DNA of 64,000 nt from Ariolimax columbianus (GCA_036924085.1 JAVGWX010000007.1:74912948-74976947); one strand, 5' to 3'; positions 1 to 12,790 are shown, numbered from the stretch's first letter. Program-made: numbers and translations. Notes: generated by a model not told the origin, from the letters alone.

Positions 1-479
1 CTCTTCAAAACATTTGTTTTGTTGCCACGCCTCTTCCCAACCGGAAATACACGCAAACAAAACTACAATCTATTGATAAAAATCCCACAGCTTGCGTAAA
101 GAAAAAAACACACACAAAAACAGGAAGAGATATAATTGGCATGCTCGTCTGATTTGGGAGAGATGAGAAAGGAAAACCTTCATTTACCTACACCCTATTT
201 TTCTGGGTTTTTTTTAACGCTTTTATGACATCTTCTTAAGCCCGGGATTACAAATACAGATGGTTTCTTGAAGGAAGCAAGAGTGAATGCTCTTAATTGT
301 TCTTGCAGAAGTGATTTCTGTAGGGGCTTGTTATGCATGTTAACCCCGTGTAATATAATCTACCACTAGCAGATTGTACCATACCGATTGAAGATCTGAT
401 CGTATTGATAGCCATCTTGTATTTATTACTTGCTAATTGGAAAGCTCTACTTAAGATTCTAGGGATGTTGACAAAATGA
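1..479. other. Unassigned sequence
   Basis: AT-rich sequence with only short open frames. No motif, tandem repeat or recognisable element was seen. Confidence 0.5.
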
Positions 480-760
480 AACTAATCTTTCTTTGATACC
501 TCATTCTGGCCTCTTGCAGTTACACGGTATTTGAACTGTCTGACCTACTACACAGGCTGTTCACTCAGCATAATGTGAAAGTCTCTTTTCTTCTTTCAAA
601 ACCCTCAAAGTTTTTGTTTTTGAAATGTTAACGGTCATTCCTCTATTCTGCAGCTTCCTTTCCATATTGGTTTGGAGATGTTCCTCTGGTTTGGTAATGA
701 GGGCCATATCATCGGTAAACGTTAGCTCCAATATATAGACAGGTCTTATCTTCCAGTACC
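480..760 (-). pseudogene. Reverse transcriptase fragment (LINE relic)
   Basis: The minus strand encodes LTFTDDMALIT, a degraded form of the RT catalytic box (consensus F/YADD), followed in the same frame by EEHLQTNMERKLQ and RGMTVNISKTKTL. The latter matches the block seen about 40 residues after the catalytic aspartates in many LINE RTs. Stops follow soon after and the upstream fingers/palm region is not recognisable. It is a short non-functional relic; the clade cannot be named from so little sequence. Confidence 0.7.
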
Positions 761-1884
761 CTATTTTGGTACCTCAGGTTCAATCCTTACAGGCTATGAT
801 GCGTTATCATTAAGTAGGAGGAAACGGTAGGGTGATATAATGGCGCATTGTCGTACTTCCCTGTGATCTTTAACTCTTTTGACGAGTGGTTTCATGTCCT
901 AACTCCGAGACTACCTGAGCTACTTCAGGTGGCGTATTTTTGAACTCAATTTTCTTCTTTCACTGTTCTGTTTTGTACTGTTTTTGTCAATTCATATCTC
1001 TTGATACAGGCCTTTATCCGTTGATTCATCGGCACATTTCTGTTAATATATTTTTTGACAGAAATGGAATAAAGTTTTTCATTTTCTTTAGGCAATACGT
1101 ATTACTGTAGACCCTATGAATAAGAAAAACAGTTTTGTAAAGCCACATTGTTCCTTCCCATCTGAGGCTCCCCTCTATTTCAGTTCGTAATTAAGAGATG
1201 ACATTAAAAGGGAAAGGTTACAATACATCTTTATTTGAGCAGAAGTGCAGCAACGGGTTGACTTACATAGGATTTAAAACGGACTGGGGAAACGACAACA
1301 GCATACATATAAAAAGTAGAACGCAATTAAACGAATAAATGACAAATAAATGTGGGGAACTTTAACAGAACTCACTTAGGGTGCTAGCTAAAAACACAAA
1401 GTTAAAAAGAAGAATTGAGGAGTATAGCAGTCGCGCGCTGATGAGCATCGAATGAAAGTTCCCATTCTACTGTACGACTAGGAGGCAGGGGATAGCAGTG
1501 CAAGTTTCACAGCAAGGCTGCATATCTTGGCAAACAAGTGTCTTTTCACAGATACTAGCAATGGTAAACACAGATCTGTGAGATAGAACAGCAGTAAACT
1601 GAAGAGAAAGTGGGCATTGAGAGGAACACTCTCAGAAAGAAGCAGGAATTACCAGACACGCACTGGACTGAAACTCACATAGAATAAGATGTGGGAGGCC
1701 ATGTAAAGAACGGAGGAAAAGAAAGCCAGTGCAGTGGGCGTCTTTTTGGTACAACTCAAGAGGTCGGCACAGAAAAGGAACTGATGGGTAACTCGTACAT
1801 AAAATGGATGTTTGTACACAAAGTGGGGGGTGGGGGTTTGGGGGCAGGTACAGGACTATGAGAGGAGTTAAAGGAAGATCGCGA
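761..1884. other. Unassigned sequence
   Basis: No coding signal beyond small open frames. Upstream parts of the 480-760 RT relic may extend to about 1000, but I cannot align them by eye. Confidence 0.4.
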
Positions 1885-2140
1885 GCAGGTACACATAGGG
1901 AAGTAGGTACAAAAAGAGTAGCGTAGGTACATATCGAGTGGGACAGGTACAAAGAGGGAAGTAGATACAAAAAGAATAGCGCAGGTACACATCGAGTGGG
2001 GCAGGTAGAGAGAAGAAAGTAGGTACAGAAACATGTGCGCAGGTATACATCGAGTGGGGCAGGTACAGAGAGGGAAGTAGGTACAAAAAGAGTAGCGCTG
2101 GTACACATCGAGTGAGGCAGGTACTCGAAGAACGGACGGA
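1885..2140. repeat. 58-bp minisatellite, about 4.5 copies
   Basis: The anchor GTAGGTAC/GTAGATAC recurs at 1903, 1961, 2019 and 2077, a constant 58-bp spacing. Each unit contains ACATCGAGTGGGGCAGGTAC and AAAAAGAGTAGCG. Open frames of up to 158 codons on the minus strand are produced by the repeat (Cys/Tyr/Leu-rich, periodic) and are not taken as genes. Confidence 0.9.
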
Positions 2141-3060
2141 TACATAAAAGAGAGTTCGTTCACATGGTGGGAGCAGGCTCTATAATTGCCCTCTGGTACA
2201 ACACTCGGGTGATAAGATGCTCGTGCCGTGTTGCCAACTCAGTAGTTATGAGCCAAAGATACAAAGAAACACTCCGAGCTGGAAATGGGTGTAGCGAGTA
2301 TACAGGTGGGCGTCTCAGATATCGGTAAACACAGATCAAGGTCAAGCAGCGAGTTCAACGTAGTCAGCCCTGTCAGCAATATGGTGCGGGAAGTAAATAA
2401 AATACGATATCAAACTATATAAGCAACAGCAAGTGTTATGTTGGAAGCAAAAAGGATACTTTTATACGGAATGAAAATGCAAGAACTGTATAGCATCTGA
2501 GATGAAGAATAAATAATATAATCTTGAAAGTATAAACAAAACACAGATAGATGGGATGTAAATAAAGAATATATATGGAAAGAAAACGGAAGTAATATAG
2601 CGAAGAAGACAACATAATAATTGTATATAGGAAGTAAAAGAAAGAATTGTTTCGGGTATGAAAACGGAAGAATTGTATATTAACAGAAGGGAAGAATTGT
2701 GTTTGTTAGATAAATGAAGCATTGTATCGTTGAAAAGTAATTAAAATATCTAGAAACGAAAAAAAAATGAGGAAGCACTGTATTTTAGAAAATGAACAAA
2801 AAAATATATTATGAAAAAAAATTAAGTAATATATCTGAAAAGAAATAGAAGGAATTGTATATAGATTAATAAAAGATTATTATAATTTTTGCGGATGCAT
2901 GAAGCAATACAGATGTTAGGAAACACGAATAACGTGGACAGAATAATTGGAAAGGTGCATGAATGATATATGAGAAAAAATGCATGTGAAAACGTAACTT
3001 CCTTGAAAAAAAAAAAATAAAGTTAAACGCTTAAAAATATTATTTAAAAAAAGAATTGTA
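2141..3060. other. Mostly A-rich low-complexity region
   Basis: From about 2460 the plus strand is purine/A-rich with loosely repeated GAAGAATTGTAT-like words, plus A runs near 2760-2830 and 3005-3020. No coding signal. Confidence 0.6.
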
Positions 3061-3069
3061 TTGTACACC

Positions 3070-3425
3070 ACTGAAACAAAATTTATCTGTGTATGTTTAA
3101 GAATACAAATATAAATTCAAGAATATTTCAGAGCTTCTGTTCTCCACAAAATATATATGTGCATGTTTAATAATATACAACTATAAATTCAAAAACAGTT
3201 AAGAACCCTGTTTGCCACAAAATTGATCTGTACATATTTAGAAATACAATTATAATTTCACGAACATTTCAGAGCTCTGTTCGCCCCAAAATTCATCTGT
3301 ACATATTTAGAAATACAATTATAATTTCACGAACATTTCAGAACCCTGTTCGCCACAAAATTCATCTGTACATGTTTAGAAATACAATTATAATTTCCCG
3401 AATATTTCATAACTCTATTCTCTCC
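3070..3425. repeat. 69-71 bp minisatellite, about 5 copies
   Basis: The anchor ATTCATCTGTACAT (variants ATTTATCTGTG, ATATATATGTG, ATTGATCTG) starts at 3081, 3151, 3222, 3291 and 3360. Units are most alike in the centre and diverge at the left edge. AT-rich with no open frame. Confidence 0.9.
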
Positions 3426-3656
3426 GATATACACTTAGTTTACTCTGTGTCATCAATCACTTTACGCTATCATCGTTAAAGTTGATACTTCTGAGACATT
3501 TATTTCTGTGGTAGACCTAATCTATTCATTTTCTTTTACGTTTCGTAATTTTTAAGGAAAGGCAAACCAATGTAGATGCCATCTTACAGGAAGCTTAGAC
3601 AAAATCCTTCTACATGCTCTTGAAGGTTTCCACATCATTGTGCGATATCTGCGCCT

Positions 3657-4184
3657 GTCTTAACTTAACTTAACGTCTTTATACTGGTTTAGAAGTCCCT
3701 GCAGCGTCTGTATACAACCAGTTTCATTTATATCATCTTGTTCTAAAAGCTATGGGCATCCAATTTATTCTTAAATGCATTAACTGACCCTGCCTTCACT
3801 ACCTCCCCTGGCAATGCATTCCAAGCATTCACCACTCTCTGGCTAAAAAATGTTTCCTAATATCTAATCTGGACCTCTCTTTAGTCGGCTTGTAGCAATG
3901 CCCTCGTGTTATTGTTGGTTGCTGCATTTTAAAAAAAACAACTTCTTATAGTCTAATCTATCCATTCCTCTGATCATCTTATAAACCTGTATTAAGTCAC
4001 CACGAATTCTTCTCTCTTCTAGACACTCTAGGCTGGTTTTTCTGAGTCTTTTCTCATAACTGTAATTCTGGAATCCCACTATCATCTTTGTCATTCTTAT
4101 TTGTATTCTTTCCAGCACGTTTATGTCCTCTCTATGATAAGGACTCCACACCTGTATACATTCGGCCTGACACATTTTTTTCAA
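3657..4184 (-). pseudogene. CR1/L2-like LINE 3' end (RT C-terminal region)
   Basis: Minus-strand codons at 4184-3909 give VWSPYHREDINVLERIQ, MIVGFQNYSYEKRLRK, LECLEERRIRGDLIQVYK. This is the conserved block after the RT domain in CR1/Jockey-type LINEs. Beyond the ORF stop the reading continues with RSRLDIRKHF and a degraded CLECIARGG-like motif (the usual NAWNxLP region). The element ends in TTAAGTTAAG repeats (AACTTAACTTAAC on the plus strand near 3660). The copy at 39789-40850 shares this 3' end. It is 5'-truncated: no catalytic domain is present. Confidence 0.85.
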
Positions 4185-4189
4185 GCTTA

Positions 4190-4400
4190 TTTTGGGGACC
4201 TAGTTTGCCTTCTATAGTTGATCCCTAAACTCTTAATCAGACTGCATGGGTGCAGCCTGTTTCTGTGGCCACCACTTAGAGGTGGAATAGGGTCTTGGAC
4301 AGCTATGAGCAGCTAACCGTGACACAAGCAGCCAGCGATCAGCAACTGGTTAATCTCAGCTACGTCTCGGGCCCATGCCATTAGGTCTAACCCAAGTACA
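4190..4400 (-). mobile_element. SINE-2 family fragment
   Basis: Contains ACTGCATGGGTGCAGCCTGT, a CACTTAGAGGTGGAATAGGG segment and CTACGTCTCGGGCCC. The same landmarks occur at 36535-36770 (CTACGTCTTGGGCCC) and, more distantly, at 63080-63240 and in the SINE-1 copies. No open frame, so it is classed as a non-autonomous dispersed repeat. Orientation is inferred from SINE-1. Confidence 0.6.
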
Positions 4401-4915
4401 TACCTATTTTTGTTTCTATCTATCGAGTGGTAAAATAAAAACCAAGAACGCACACTGCACGTCGACTTAGGAACAAGCGAACTTTAATCCTCGGTCCTTT
4501 AAACTCCTGCAACTAACCCCGCAATGAGATAAATGGTAATGACAGTTTATTTAATTATCCCTGGATATCCAGTGCAGCATTCGCCTTAGAGGTGCCATAG
4601 TCTCTATTTTTAAACGGCAAGTAGGTGGGAGAACAACTGCGCAACAGGTGGGTGGTTGCTATTTAAGGTAGTTCAAGCTGCAACGATCCGAGTTACCTAA
4701 TTTTCCGTCTACAAATCAGTCCGACCTGACCTATCAGGTGCACGTGAACTGACCTGTCAGTTTCACGCCATCTGGTGGAGTGAATTAAACAATCTATATT
4801 TTTTCACATTCGCACCCGATTAGTGGTACTAGTGTTAACAAGAGTAGGAGAACTGTAACATTCTAAGCATGTCGTAAACTGCGATTAAAGAATGTAATGC
4901 ATATGGCTAAAACCC
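4401..4915. other. Unassigned sequence
   Basis: No gene or repeat structure recognised. The words GGTGGAGTGAATTAAAC (about 4774) and GATGGAGTGAATTAAAC (about 12395) are shared, which may mark a short dispersed repeat. Confidence 0.4.
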
Positions 4916-5165
4916 TTATCATCATCATCAGGTGTCTTGCCGGTTAGTGTTGCCGATCATGGATCTCCATCCTCTTCTATCACGTGTGTCTTTTACAGTT
5001 CTTTGAGACTGTCCAACATTTTCTCTATCCACCTTCCTCTGTCTCGCTTTCCTGCTATGTTCCCTGCTGTCATAACGTGCTCTCTACCGTCTCTTTTATT
5101 AACATGCTCGAGAAAGGAAGACTGCCTTGTTCTGATCTTTGCAATAAGTGATCTTTGTGTTTGTG
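4916..5165 (-). pseudogene. LINE RT C-terminal fragment with (GAT)n tail
   Basis: The minus frame reads KIRTRQSSFLEHVNKR, then TAGNIAGKRDRGRWIEKML. This matches the basic block at the C-terminus of many endonuclease-RT LINEs (KIRTRQ..FLGHV, GKR.RGRQ..KMLD). A stop follows, and about 60 bases later there is a short (GAT)n run (ATCATCATCATC on the plus strand at 4919), the likely 3' tail. It is 5'-truncated; the open frame continuing to 5310 is not LINE-like. Confidence 0.75.
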
Positions 5166-6714
5166 CCTTATCGAGAACTGTTATAACACTAACAATGCTA
5201 ACAAAATTGTTATTGACAACAGCAAATGCTCGGGTACTGGTTTCCTGTGAAGTGACCAGCTGTAGTGGTAGGCCTATGCTTGAATTGAAGAGGAAAGGTG
5301 AATCAATCAATTTCTTGGTGGCGCATATAGGTTGGGGGCCGGGTGAATGGAGAGGGGGGTTGGTTTGGGGTTGTTCGTTCCGGGTATATCGGGAGGGGTC
5401 ATCCTGGTCATTTGGATAACGAGGGTTAACCTATTCGTATTTTATCACCGGAAGTTTGTTAAAAATAAATATGTACTCTAGCCCTTGAGGTACGCCACTG
5501 CCTTACTGGTGAAATTTACGTGTCAGGGTAATCCCATATCAGATACTGCAGTCGGGGATAAAGTGTTACGAACATTAATATATTAGTTTTCAAGTCTTTG
5601 TAAGGTCGGTTTCCAGCTTTGAGTCCTACTGCCTTGCCTTCCTTAACAGTAAATCATGTAACATTAACATCTGGATAACTGGAACGTACCCCGGCCGACC
5701 AAAGAACTAACAACTCTCATGAAACATTCGTTTGCCTTTCAACACTAATTACAGTTGTCGTCTTCCTCGCCATCTCCTCCAAGCTGTCCTCATAATAATT
5801 ACTCATCGCAATGTGACAAACAGACTGACAGTAAAACATGGTTCTCCACAACTTCCTATATCTGGTGATTTTAATAATAGTAATTCCGTTATTAACTCTA
5901 GAGTGCCGATGGTAGTCCCACTGCTGCCGCGAGTGAACAGTTAAACAAACACTTGCATGAGGTGAGGTAGCCATTTCCTTTCTCGCTATCTTTCCTTCTC
6001 TAGGTGCCCAATGTCAGCTTGTTAGAGTAGAGTGTGTCTCAAGCGTGAACCCAACCTGGAACAGTGTCCTACGAACCGAGAGTTCTAACACCAAACTACA
6101 CAGAATCTCAGTGTGCCTCAAATGGTCAAAGTATAACGAGATGACATCTTTTTATGGAGCGATGTCCTGAAATTGTTCTACCAACACAATAGTTACACTG
6201 TCTATGTACTAGCGTCATCATCATGTTCTACCAATACAACTGTTACACTGTCTATGTACTAGCTTCTTCTTCTTCTTATCATGTCTTTCTTGATAAGCCT
6301 TCACGGTCTGCACGAGTGGTTTCAGTGAGGTCTCTGATTGGGACAGAGACGAGATGTGCCCACTGCTGTACTGAAAACACTAACAGTGCGTGCGGACTAA
6401 TGTACATGAAGTAGAAACCTCTCCAACTTTCTACAAAATGCCATGCATACAACTATTGGTCAACTGGATGTGAAATCGCCTCGAGATTTGTAAGAAAACT
6501 TTAGAAACAAAACCTTATATACACTACAGGAATAGAAGAAAGAATGACTGTAGAAGAAATGAGGATAATCTTTCATTCTATAAAAGATGCATCCTGCAAA
6601 CAAATAAATCTGACCATCGCTGCATTAACTTGTTTTCCTTTCTAATGTGATTCTTGTCTTATGTACTTATATTTGCTATTCATCTACACGGGCTCACTGA
6701 TTTATTTTGAGTTA
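5166..6714. other. Unassigned sequence with a 40-bp direct repeat
   Basis: No gene found. A near-identical 40-bp segment starting TGTTCTACCAA and ending TATGTACTAGC occurs at 6174-6213 and again at 6224-6263, followed by CATCATCATCATG-like and CTTCTTCTTCTT runs. Small open frames here have no family resemblance. Confidence 0.5.
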
Positions 6715-6970
6715 GGAGTCACAACTTGCACCTGGGTCAGGGGAAATATACTGCTCAAGACCATACCTCATAATGACGTCACGCTACAGTAAACAGGATG
6801 TGTCACAGCATTCTGGCCAACGAGGTGAGAATTGATTCTGTGATCCCTCTCAGTTGTGAGATCACTGATAAGCATTGTATGCACTACAGTGAGGAGAGCC
6901 CCGGTACACCATCTTAAGTGTTTCTTGGAATGTAAGAAGAGTCACTGTAACGTGCTACAAAAAAAAACGT
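6715..6970 (+). mobile_element. SINE-3 family copy
   Basis: Shares GTCAGGGGAAATATACTG, a diverged ACCTC..GACGTCACG region, GAGGAGAGCCCCGGTACACC and the 3' end AGTCACTGTAACGTGCTAC followed by nine A residues. The same order occurs at 21205, 32110 and 34492. The A run at the right end suggests a retroposon in plus orientation. Confidence 0.7.
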
Positions 6971-9780
6971 TGTCAATAGTTACATTAACTAAGTGAGAAT
7001 AGCTTACTTAGCGACCAACAGACACCATTTTCACAGCATCTAGATAGTTGTTGAATGCGTGACGTCAAACTGTCATGGACACAACCTCAGCCACTTTACG
7101 AGTACCATGGCTGTAATGGATGAGCGCGGGAAACGCGCCTAAAAATAGCAGGCTTGCTACCAAAAAACAATACATTGAGACGAAAGAGTTCACGCCTGGA
7201 AATAGTTCATGTTTTCAGGAAATGGTATAAGGAGATGAGGAGGGAAAATGTAAGAGTGAGCGCATGCCTAAGGCACGCGTGCCTGCAGAGAGAGGTGAAT
7301 CCCCTCCCCCATTTCCAGTTTTGGCGCGGAGCTACTCTCAACAGGAAGCGAAAATGAGACAGGTTGATCACGTGGCTGCAGACGGCCATGACCTTTGAAT
7401 TATGACTGGCAGTGAACAGACAGGTAGAAAGTAGATAGGTAATAATGCATCCAGGTAAAATAATCATAAAAAAAGATAAGAGTGTACGTAGGTGTTCCTT
7501 CTCCGTCAGGATGACGTCTGCAGGTGTGTTACAAGTGCGAGTATAGGTACGCTTGACGTCTGTCCGTGGGAAGATGCATAACGAGTGAAATGGCTGCAGA
7601 TTTAGACAGAAGGATATCAGAGGAGAAATCGAAACCTTGCTAGAACAATGGCACTTGGCAGTGCATTTTGGAAAAATAATTGTAACTGGGGTTTATTACC
7701 TCAGTAAGCATTCTTAGTTTTAAAGTAAAAACAGCCTGATTACTGCATGCCGATTGCTGAATTAACAGCCTTTTATTGCTTGTCGACTGCAGAGTTAAGC
7801 GGCTTTTATTCTCGGCCCCGAAATTCCTTGATCCTAAAAATGGGAATAAAATATGCGATGACAGTTTTCTTTAAACAAAAACACACACACATCTGCGTCG
7901 TGCCCTGAACGGATGTGTGAAATAATATCATATGAAACAAGTTGACACGATAATGGCGACGGTCCTACACAACTTCATAGACTACGGGTATTTCAGGTTT
8001 ATAACTAACCGTAACTTGTCGTTCTCGTTCAAATAATCAAATCTATTGCCATCGTAAATGGGTCAGTATGTTTTAGCCTTTCTAGCTCATCCGCCTGTAC
8101 ACCAAGAGTTCCAAGAGAGAACTAAAAACAGGAAACTAAGGAAAAGCCTCAACCATCTGGTCAGAGAAAACCACTGAAAACATGTAGACATCATTAATGC
8201 CGAAATCTAAATGTGCGAAGAGCTCATTCCAGAACTATGGTTATGGAGCCATGACCGGTATAACATAATCTTGAAGGTTCCAGGGATAACGAAGAAAAAT
8301 GAGCAGTCAGCAACAGAACAAAAGATCCACGTTCTACTTGAGCTCTCAAGAGACATTAAGTAACCTAGCAACTCATGGACACGTGTGTACACATATAGAT
8401 CGGTCTTGTTGATCGAAAAAAGGGAGTCATTAGATTATACATAGCAAACTCCAACAGCGACATATAAAACTACTTCATACAAGCAGGAGATACATGTACC
8501 AATTTCAGAGCTGAAACTACAGCTGAACATGCAGCAGTGCTTCTGCAATCACTTTAAAAATAGTTGTATCATGGCCGTATACTTTAATATACAACTAGCT
8601 GATGTGGGCAGATTATCTGCCCGTCAATCGAATTGTACAATTTGGAAAAAGCAAGAACAGTCTAACAATGAAAGGTCCAGTCCTTTCTTGCAGTCATCCC
8701 CTTCCCACATAACCACTCCACTTTTTCCCAACCCTACAAACGGCCCATCACTTCCTACTTCAATTCCGCCTTCCAAACTTCCCATTTCTTCAACCCAGAC
8801 CCCTGCCCCTAGTCCCTCTGTTGCAGCCTCTCTTTCTGAGATAGCACTTCCTCCACACCCCCTCTCAATTCCCTACTCGTCCATGCTTGCTTTACAACTG
8901 TATTTAACGACTTTCCTAATTATTACATGAAGCGCTCTATATTGTAGTGTCTCGCGCCAAGCGTTGAGTTAAACAAAAGTTACACCACAGCGCATCTCTC
9001 TCCCCCCCCCCCCCTTTCTATTCTCTCCCATCTCCCTCAACCCACGCTTCCTTTCAAACAGTCCATCTCGTCTTCCTACTTCGCTTCATTCGAATTCAGA
9101 ATTGTCTCATTTAAACAGCGAAATCATTTCCAAATTATCCTGCCACGGTTTTCTCATGTAGTGCCTTGCGCAAAGCTCCACTTTGACTCACTTATGATGA
9201 CATCGCGTGATTGGATCAGCCAATCAAATCTCCTCTGCATATGGTGAAAATACAGATGCACAATTGATATTTAGTTAGATAACACAGCTATTGTGAGGAA
9301 TAACAAGATCATACTTGTCTGAATCCTTTTCTCTATATAGTTTCACAACACAGACAGTTATGGATCATACTTTAATGAGCAAGAACATTCTGTCTGGTGT
9401 GAACCACACAGACACATCTTGCATCACGGAAACACTAGCATAGGTATCTACAGAAGCACACATGCATCTAATTACTGGTTAATACGTCTTGATATCGCCT
9501 AAAGAACTACGGTCCTGGGTGGAAAGAAGCGTGCTTTCGACAGTGCAATGCATGGAGACAAACCTTTAACGACAAAAAAGTGAGGACTAACCCCCAGATC
9601 AGCTACCACGCCGTCAACATAAAAGACGGTTACATGGTTTACCAAACAGACTTGGGAGAGAAGACATCATCAAGGTTAGGTGAAATACACTAATAAAGAG
9701 CCCAGCTCATGTTCACTCGGTTCTTCCGATCAACGAGGTGATGATCAACACTGGGATAGTTGTAACCATACTATCAAGTA
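6971..9780. other. Unassigned sequence, 2.8 kb
   Basis: The longest frame is 8529-8930 (+), 133 codons. It is rich in Pro and Ser in its second half because the DNA there is C-rich, and it has no recognisable domain. A homopolymer C run lies at about 9002-9014. No repeat arrays or RNA genes were recognised. Confidence 0.4.
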
Positions 9781-10290
9781 TGACATTTCATGACACATGG
9801 AGAACTCAGATCCACCTGTTTCAGTATGCCTCGGGATCTAATAAGTCTTAGTCTGCCTAAGTGTTAGTCTTAGTTTTAGTCAACCTGTACTTCTATAGGG
9901 GCATATGCCCCTGTGCAGGTCCCAGCTCTGGCGTGAGCTGGATGTAGCCGGGAGGAGGATTTCCTGCTTAGCGGGCTAGGCTCGAGCAGCTTATTACTCT
10001 GCTGCGTTGGGACAAGTGCCAAGAGTGTGGTAAACCGATGTACGAGTCCATTTTAATAGACTAAAACTCTAGAGCAAAATAGATCCGCAGCCTGTTAGGC
10101 GCCAATTATGCTGCTCTAAACAAACCACCTAACCAGGGCCGGTGTTATGCCATGTCACACAGTTCGTCGCCTCTTACGACATGCTCTCTGTGGGGCAGTG
10201 GTGCTATTCTTGTCCTTGCACACAAAGACCCCAGCGTACTTCTCGGGATAAAAGTCACTGTAACCAGCTACAAACAAACCTAGTCTAGAG
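9781..10290 (+). repeat. SINE-3 3'-end fragments around a palindrome
   Basis: About 9797-9850 (GATCCACC.., CCTCGGGATCTAATAAG) and 10236-10290 (CTCGGGATAAAAGTCACTG, AACCAGCTACAAAC) both resemble the SINE-3 3' part. Between them lies unassigned sequence with a perfect 16-bp palindrome AGGGGCATATGCCCCT at 9897-9912. This may be one SINE-3 copy interrupted by another insertion, or two separate fragments. Confidence 0.45.
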
Positions 10291-11040
10291 TGAATGTGAC
10301 TCATCACAAGAAGTTCACAACAACAACAACAACAACAGCAGCAAACAAAAGAACTCGGTCAGTGATTGAAAGGTGCCTGATCCGTCTAAATGAGCCAAAA
10401 ATAGGTAGATAAAAATAACTACAAGAAAAAAGGTTTGCTTCGGACTGGAAATTATTGTGTAACATCTATACGGGTAGCGTGGTTCAGATCATTGACATGC
10501 AGGTATACAACACGGAAAGTAAACAGGTGTACATTTAAATCTGAGGCAATAACGAAGGTAACAAGTTCGTCCTGATATAACCTAGAAGACTCTGTGACTC
10601 GCCAACATAAGACACCATATGTTAATAACAATTGCGTACAATGTATCGTTAACAAACTATATCTGGGTCGGAGGTCAACGGTCAGAACTAATGTGTGTAT
10701 GTTTACTTTGCAGAGGTTAGTATAGAATGATGTGGGCGGGCTTGTGGGAGAAACACGTTTGAGAGAGAGCAGCAGCAACACGCGAGGGCAGCTTGATGTT
10801 CAGGAAGACAAACTGTGTTGTCACGTAGAACGTGCTGTAGTCGGGGATGAAGTGTTAAAGGCTTCATGCTTCTTTGTCGAAGATTTTTTGCTTTTAGCTG
10901 GCCGGTGCTATTCTATGCTGCCGATTCTTCCCCTAATAAAAATCATGCACATATTTACAGGTGGATAGACTGGATTCAATCTGATACTTCTGGTCTATGA
11001 AGGAAACAACATGTGCACTGATTTCTTTTGGTAAAAAACA
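10291..11040. other. Unassigned sequence with a short (CAA)n tract
   Basis: A CAACAACAACAACAACAACAG tract lies at about 10318-10340. The rest shows no recognised element or coding signal. Confidence 0.45.
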
Positions 11041-11735
11041 AATGAACGAGTGACAAACAATAATGATATGCAACAAACGAAACTGATAGTCAACAAAAAA
11101 ACATTTATAGACAACACAAAACTGAGGATCAACGAACAACAGAAATAGACAACAAACAACATAGATAGATAACAAACAACATAAATAGACAACAAACGAA
11201 ACTGATAATCAACAAACAACATAGATAGACAACAAACGAAACTAATGATCAACAAATAAAACTGATGGTCAACAAACAACATAGATAGCAGACAACATAG
11301 ATATACAACGAACAAAATATATAGATAACAAACAACATGGATAGACAACAAACAACAGAGGTAGACAACAAGCAACATAGATAGACAACAAACAACGTAG
11401 ATAAACAACAAACAACATAGATAGACAACAAACAAAACTGATGGTAAACAAACAACATAAATAGACAATAAGCAACATAGATAGAAAACAAACAACATAA
11501 CAGACAATAAACAACATAGATACACAACAAACAACATATATAGACAACAAACAACATAGAAAGACAACAAACAACATAGACAGACAACAAATAACATAGA
11601 TAATTAACAAACAACATAGATCAACAAAAAAACATAGATAGACAACATACACAAATCTTGAGCAACAAACAAAAATGATGAGCAGCAAAAACAAATTATG
11701 GCCAACAAACAGGATTGATGAGCAACTAACAAAAA
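11041..11735. repeat. 20-bp minisatellite, about 33 copies
   Basis: The unit is close to AACAAACAACATAGATAGAC, with variants AACGAAACTGATAATC and AAACAAAACTGATGGT. Because 20 is not a multiple of 3, the minus strand is open in all three frames with a periodic Cys/Leu/Tyr-rich peptide, explaining overlapping frames of 122-200 codons. I do not regard these as proteins. Confidence 0.9.
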
Positions 11736-12407
11736 TGACTAACACGGATGGTGTATAGCCTTTGTTACAAAATGTCCTTGACATGTTGACTCAACATATC
11801 TCCACCACAGATGTTAGAACAAAGTAAACAACTCTGAAACAAAAGAAAAACTCTTTGTATCCGCGTGTAATGAAATGAACTGGAAATGTTCAGCTACAAT
11901 ATACATTAATTGATTACGTTTCTGTGGCTCAAGGGCTACATATATTGTGGCTGCATATATTGTGGCTACATATTTTGTGATATATTGTGGCTACATATTT
12001 TGTGACTACATATTTTGTGGCTACATATATTGTGAGACCCCCGGTGATATCTGCTACACAGATTTAAAAAAAATCTAACCTGCACAAAATAAAGACACTG
12101 ATTATTGAAAGCTCTCTAACTGCTGCAGAACCTAAACGTCATGTCTTAATCCAACATACATTTACTATGAAGCACCCAGTAGATTTTCAAATGTTAAAAA
12201 CGTTAGAGAAAATTCCGTTATTTTCACAAGGTTACAACAATTAAAATTCAAACATTTGCTATTTCTTTGAAACGAATTTCTCCCGAAAGAAAAGTGATTT
12301 ATAAGTTGTGGATAACATCGTTTTCAATTGCCACGAGAGCATGGCAGTTTGATTGCTCTTGTGCTGTAGTTGATCTGTGTACAGTCTTTAGATCGATGGA
12401 GTGAATT
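11736..12407. repeat. Short 16-17 bp tandem repeat in unassigned sequence
   Basis: At about 11935-12035, GGCTACATATATTGTG and variants (ACATATTTTGTG) repeat six or seven times. The surrounding sequence to 12407 has no recognised element. Confidence 0.65.
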
Positions 12408-12475
12408 AAACTGATTGTATACAAACTCTGTAGAGCTTTCTAAACCAGTACAATGAAGTTAAGTTAAGTTTCTTT
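12408..12475 (+). mobile_element. CR1/L2-like LINE 3'-terminal stub
   Basis: Contains CTAAACCAGTACAATGAAG followed by TTAAGTTAAGTT. The reverse complement of 3660-3720 has CTAAACCAGTATAAAGACG followed by TTAAGTTAAGTTAAG. This is a severely 5'-truncated copy in the opposite orientation to the one at 3657. Confidence 0.7.
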
Positions 12476-12526
12476 TCGGAAACACCTCTCTCTAGTCTCA
12501 TTACTTATTATTTTAAAGAAGGAAAT

Positions 12527-12790
12527 CCGAAGTAATATTTAACTAAATCCGAAGTGATATTTAACTAAATCCGAAGTGATATTTAACTAAATCCGAAGTG
12601 CTATTTAACTAAATCCGAAGTGATATTTAACTAAATCCGAAGTGCTATTTAACTAAATCCGAAGTGATATTTAACTAAATCCGAAGTGCTATTTAACTAA
12701 ATCCGACGTGCCATGTAAATAAATCCGACGTGCTATTTAACTAAATCTGAAGTGCTATTTAACTAAATCCGACGTGCTATGTAAGTAAAT
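12527..12790. repeat. 22-bp minisatellite, about 12 copies
   Basis: The unit is AAATCCGAAGTGATATTTAACT with variants GTGCTATTTAACT and CCGACGTGC. The AAATCC anchors at 12545 and 12567 give the 22-bp spacing. The last copies are more diverged. It lies 50 bp before the next array and just upstream of a LINE-A copy. Confidence 0.9.

Noticed and set aside
8529..8930. 133-codon frame considered as a small secreted or regulatory protein
   Set aside because: No signal peptide or domain; the second half is Pro/Ser bias from C-rich DNA. It could be an exon but nothing supports that.
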